From Prevotella sp. (lineage in GTDB: Bacteria; Bacteroidota; Bacteroidia; Bacteroidales; Bacteroidaceae): 37,676 bases of DNA. A model generated the notes under the pieces. The model did no database searches. It saw nothing but the letters and a program-made list of their open reading frames with translations, and had not been told where the DNA came from. The position numbers were made by a program, and so were the translations under genes. This document shows, one piece after another, positions 35,982-37,676 of this stretch; position 1 is the stretch's first letter; the number at the start of each line of letters is the position of its first letter. The DNA is taken from contig JAILPA010000101.1 of the NCBI GenBank assembly GCA_024690505.1, positions 1 to 37,676 on the forward strand. The letters run 5' to 3'.

Positions 35982-37333
35982 AACACGCATTAACATCATT
36001 ACTATTGGCCATCGCCCTGCCACTGACAGTGCCGGCCCAGAAGTTCGCCCAGGAATACGGCAATCCGCGCAAGCCCTTTGTGCAGGTCATGGCTATCCCC
36101 AACCATGCCGACAGCCGCTACGACGTGGGGCAGACGGCCCTGCTGCGCATCACAGCCCAGGAGGGCGGAATGCCCCTGAACGGCACCAAGGTGTACTATA
36201 AGGCCGGGGCAGAAATGCTCCTCCCCGACAGAAGCGACTCGGTGGCCTTTGACAACGGCGAGGCCCTCATCCCCATGGGCACGATGCACGAGCCAGGATT
36301 CCTGGCCTGCCAGTATGAGTTTACGACAGCCGACGGCAAGAAATACAGTGACCTGGTGAAGGTGGCCTTCTCACCCGAGGCCATCACCACCTTCACCACC
36401 ATGCCCAAGGACTTCGAGAGGTTCTGGCAGAAGGCGCTGAGCGAGGCCCGCCGCGTAGACCTGGAGCCAGCGTACTACGACGTGCCCGATGCCACCGACC
36501 AGCAGTTCGAGACCCGTCTGGTGCGTCTGCACGTGGGAAAAGACAAGTGGATCTACGGCTACCTGACCATCCCGCTCGCCACCGAAGGCTCAACCGGCGA
36601 CAGGAAGCTCCCCGTCGTCCTCTGTCCGCCGGGAGCAGGCAGCCAGAAGCCCTTCCCTTCCGACTACTTCGGCCGCCAGGGAATGATATACATGAAAATT
36701 GAGATACACGGCAACGACCCACGCTTGCCCGACGACGAATACGACGCCATGAGGCAGAAGAAGTGCGACGGATATACGGGCCGGGGCATGGGCTCGAGGG
36801 ACACCTATTATTATAAAGATGTGTACGTAGGCTGCGTGCGGGCCATCGACTTCCTCTGCTCGCTGCCCCAGTGGGACGGCCGCAACGTCATCGTCACAGG
36901 CGGCTCGCAGGGCGGCGCACTCACCATCGTCACCGCAGCCCTCAGCGACAAGGTCACCCTCTGCGCACCATTCTACCCTGCCCTCTGCGACCTCACAGGC
37001 TTCCTGCACCAACGGGCCGGAGGATGGCCCAAATTCTTCACCGACAGCTATAGGGACAGCCGCATTGACACGCCGCAGGAACAGGCCGTTGAAACACTGC
37101 AGTACTTCGACGTGGTGAACTTTGCCCGAATCCTGAAGGTGCCTACCTTCATGTCGTGGGGCTATGCCGACAACACCTGTTCGCCCACATCGGTATGGGC
37201 AGCATGGAACGAGATAAAGGCCCCCAAGCAGAAAGACATCACGCCATCGAGCGGCCACTGGCGCTTCCCCAGCAGCCAGCAGCAGTGCCTGGAGTGGATG
37301 AAGGCAAACATAAAGGCTAACAGCTCGAAGTGA
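35978..37333 (+). CDS. Secreted acetyl xylan esterase-like (CE7) alpha/beta hydrolase
   Basis: This is a protein of 451 residues (454 if the in-frame ATG at 35969 is used) with a signal peptide (MKHALTSLLLAIALPLTVPA). An N-terminal domain of about 130 residues precedes the alpha/beta-hydrolase. The RGMGSRDTYYYKDVYVGC region is characteristic of CE7. The predicted triad is S310 (GGSQGG), D398 (WGYADNTCSP) and H427 (SSGHW). CE7 enzymes remove acetyl groups from xylan oligosaccharides or cephalosporins; the substrate here is not provable. An inverted repeat overlaps the stop codon. Confidence 0.88.
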   Translation: MKHALTSLLLAIALPLTVPAQKFAQEYGNPRKPFVQVMAIPNHADSRYDVGQTALLRITAQEGGMPLNGTKVYYKAGAEMLLPDRSDSVAFDNGEALIPMGTMHEPGFLACQYEFTTADGKKYSDLVKVAFSPEAITTFTTMPKDFERFWQKALSEARRVDLEPAYYDVPDATDQQFETRLVRLHVGKDKWIYGYLTIPLATEGSTGDRKLPVVLCPPGAGSQKPFPSDYFGRQGMIYMKIEIHGNDPRLPDDEYDAMRQKKCDGYTGRGMGSRDTYYYKDVYVGCVRAIDFLCSLPQWDGRNVIVTGGSQGGALTIVTAALSDKVTLCAPFYPALCDLTGFLHQRAGGWPKFFTDSYRDSRIDTPQEQAVETLQYFDVVNFARILKVPTFMSWGYADNTCSPTSVWAAWNEIKAPKQKDITPSSGHWRFPSSQQQCLEWMKANIKANSSK

Positions 37334-37344
37334 GCTGTTAGCCT
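37314..37344. terminator. Hairpin overlapping the esterase stop codon
   Basis: AGGCTAACAGCTC (37314-37326) and GAGCTGTTAGCCT (37332-37344) are perfect reverse complements around a 5 nt loop that ends in the T of the TGA stop. No T-run follows on the plus strand; the minus strand is slightly T-rich after the stem. Confidence 0.7.
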
Positions 37345-37370
37345 GAACAAACATGCCTATTTCCACACCG

Positions 37371-37595
37371 TCAGTTCTGAACGATTCTCCTGTCTCCGCT
37401 TCTGCATACCACATAGAGGCCACGAGGCAACTGCCGCAAAGCACTGACCGAGGCGGCACCCGCAGACATATTGTTTGCTATGCCCAAGTGGCGCTTGGGG
37501 CAAAGAGATAGCAGAAAGAACCCTTTGGTATCGGAAAACTTGCAAAGATATCGTTGTACCCCGACCGAGAAGGTTTGTCCCGTAGGATGCCTCAC
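37371..37595 (-). pseudogene. Possible remnant of a secreted protein, C-terminal sorting-like end
   Basis: A 74-codon frame ends in SALRQLPRGLYVV and GDRRIVQN. The ending resembles the C-terminal tail of the MBG-repeat protein (LQGLPRGVYVVNGRKMVF) and other Bacteroidetes secretion domains. No signal peptide or recognisable upstream domain is present. Minus-strand -7-like boxes lie at 37621-37628 (TACCTTTG) and 37543-37550 (TATCTTTG). It could be a decayed gene end or a tiny real gene; I favour a remnant. Confidence 0.35.
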
Positions 37596-37620
37596 GGCCT
37601 ATGTTTTGTTATATCGGTTG

Positions 37621-37628
37621 CAAAGGTA
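37621..37628 (-). promoter_or_regulatory. Minus-strand -7 box near the right edge
   Basis: On the minus strand this reads TACCTTTG, an exact TAnnTTTG match. It points at the 74-codon frame. Beyond it to the window end I see nothing else. Confidence 0.4.
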
Positions 37629-37676
37629 CGATTTTTTTTGAAACCACAGCATAAAATGCTGAAAATAAATTGATTA

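Overview
The window looks like the chromosome of a Bacteroidales bacterium, most likely from the Prevotella group. The evidence is: -7 promoter boxes of the Bacteroidetes type (TAnnTTTG, for example TACCTTTG and TATCTTTG) in front of several genes; the gene order clpP-clpX-recQ and guaB-PPIase-PPIase-OstA-mutL; lipoproteins with Bacteroidales-type signals; and MBG-repeat, YARHG, DUF4294 and LruC/DUF4842-like families. Genes are GC-rich and the spaces between them are visibly more AT-rich. No rRNA, tRNA, CRISPR array, transposase or phage gene was seen.

Layout. 1-3606: end of clpP, clpX and recQ. 4191-12500: one tight + strand run of guaB, two periplasmic parvulin-type PPIases, an OstA/LptA-like protein, a small membrane protein and mutL. 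13043-19509: a surface module of a 1000-residue coiled-coil lipoprotein, an OmpA-family barrel and a secreted MBG-repeat protein. 20153-26410: a - strand run that starts with a CotH-like secreted protein, then a PIF1-like helicase, a radical SAM putative DNA-repair protein and its usual partner. 26551-30667: a YARHG-domain protein, phosphate butyryltransferase, butyrate kinase and an AraC-type regulator. 30995-35586: a DUF4294 protein and two divergently transcribed surface lipoproteins that share a GDFD(Y/F)ND motif. 35914-37333: a CE7-like acetyl xylan esterase behind two very short ATGA-overlapping reading frames.

How the genes relate. Three themes recur. The first is cell-envelope biogenesis (SurA-like PPIases, OstA, OmpA, lipoproteins). 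The second is DNA repair and recombination (RecQ, MutL, PIF1-like helicase, radical SAM pair). The third is acyl-phosphate metabolism (Ptb and Buk).

The most striking non-genic signal is a family of four dispersed elements, about 166-217 bp long, at 3691-3900, 12522-12687, 19717-19933 and 30724-30935, two in each orientation. Each holds a long two-tier hairpin with compensatory base changes between copies. Each hairpin is flanked by a directly repeated ~15 bp motif, and three copies carry a further conserved tail. All sit just downstream of genes. I do not recognise the family. Other unusual structures are a 16 bp perfect inverted repeat whose loop is the likely OstA start codon, a 22 bp palindromic tandem array, and a 32 bp tandem repeat between the divergent lipoprotein genes.
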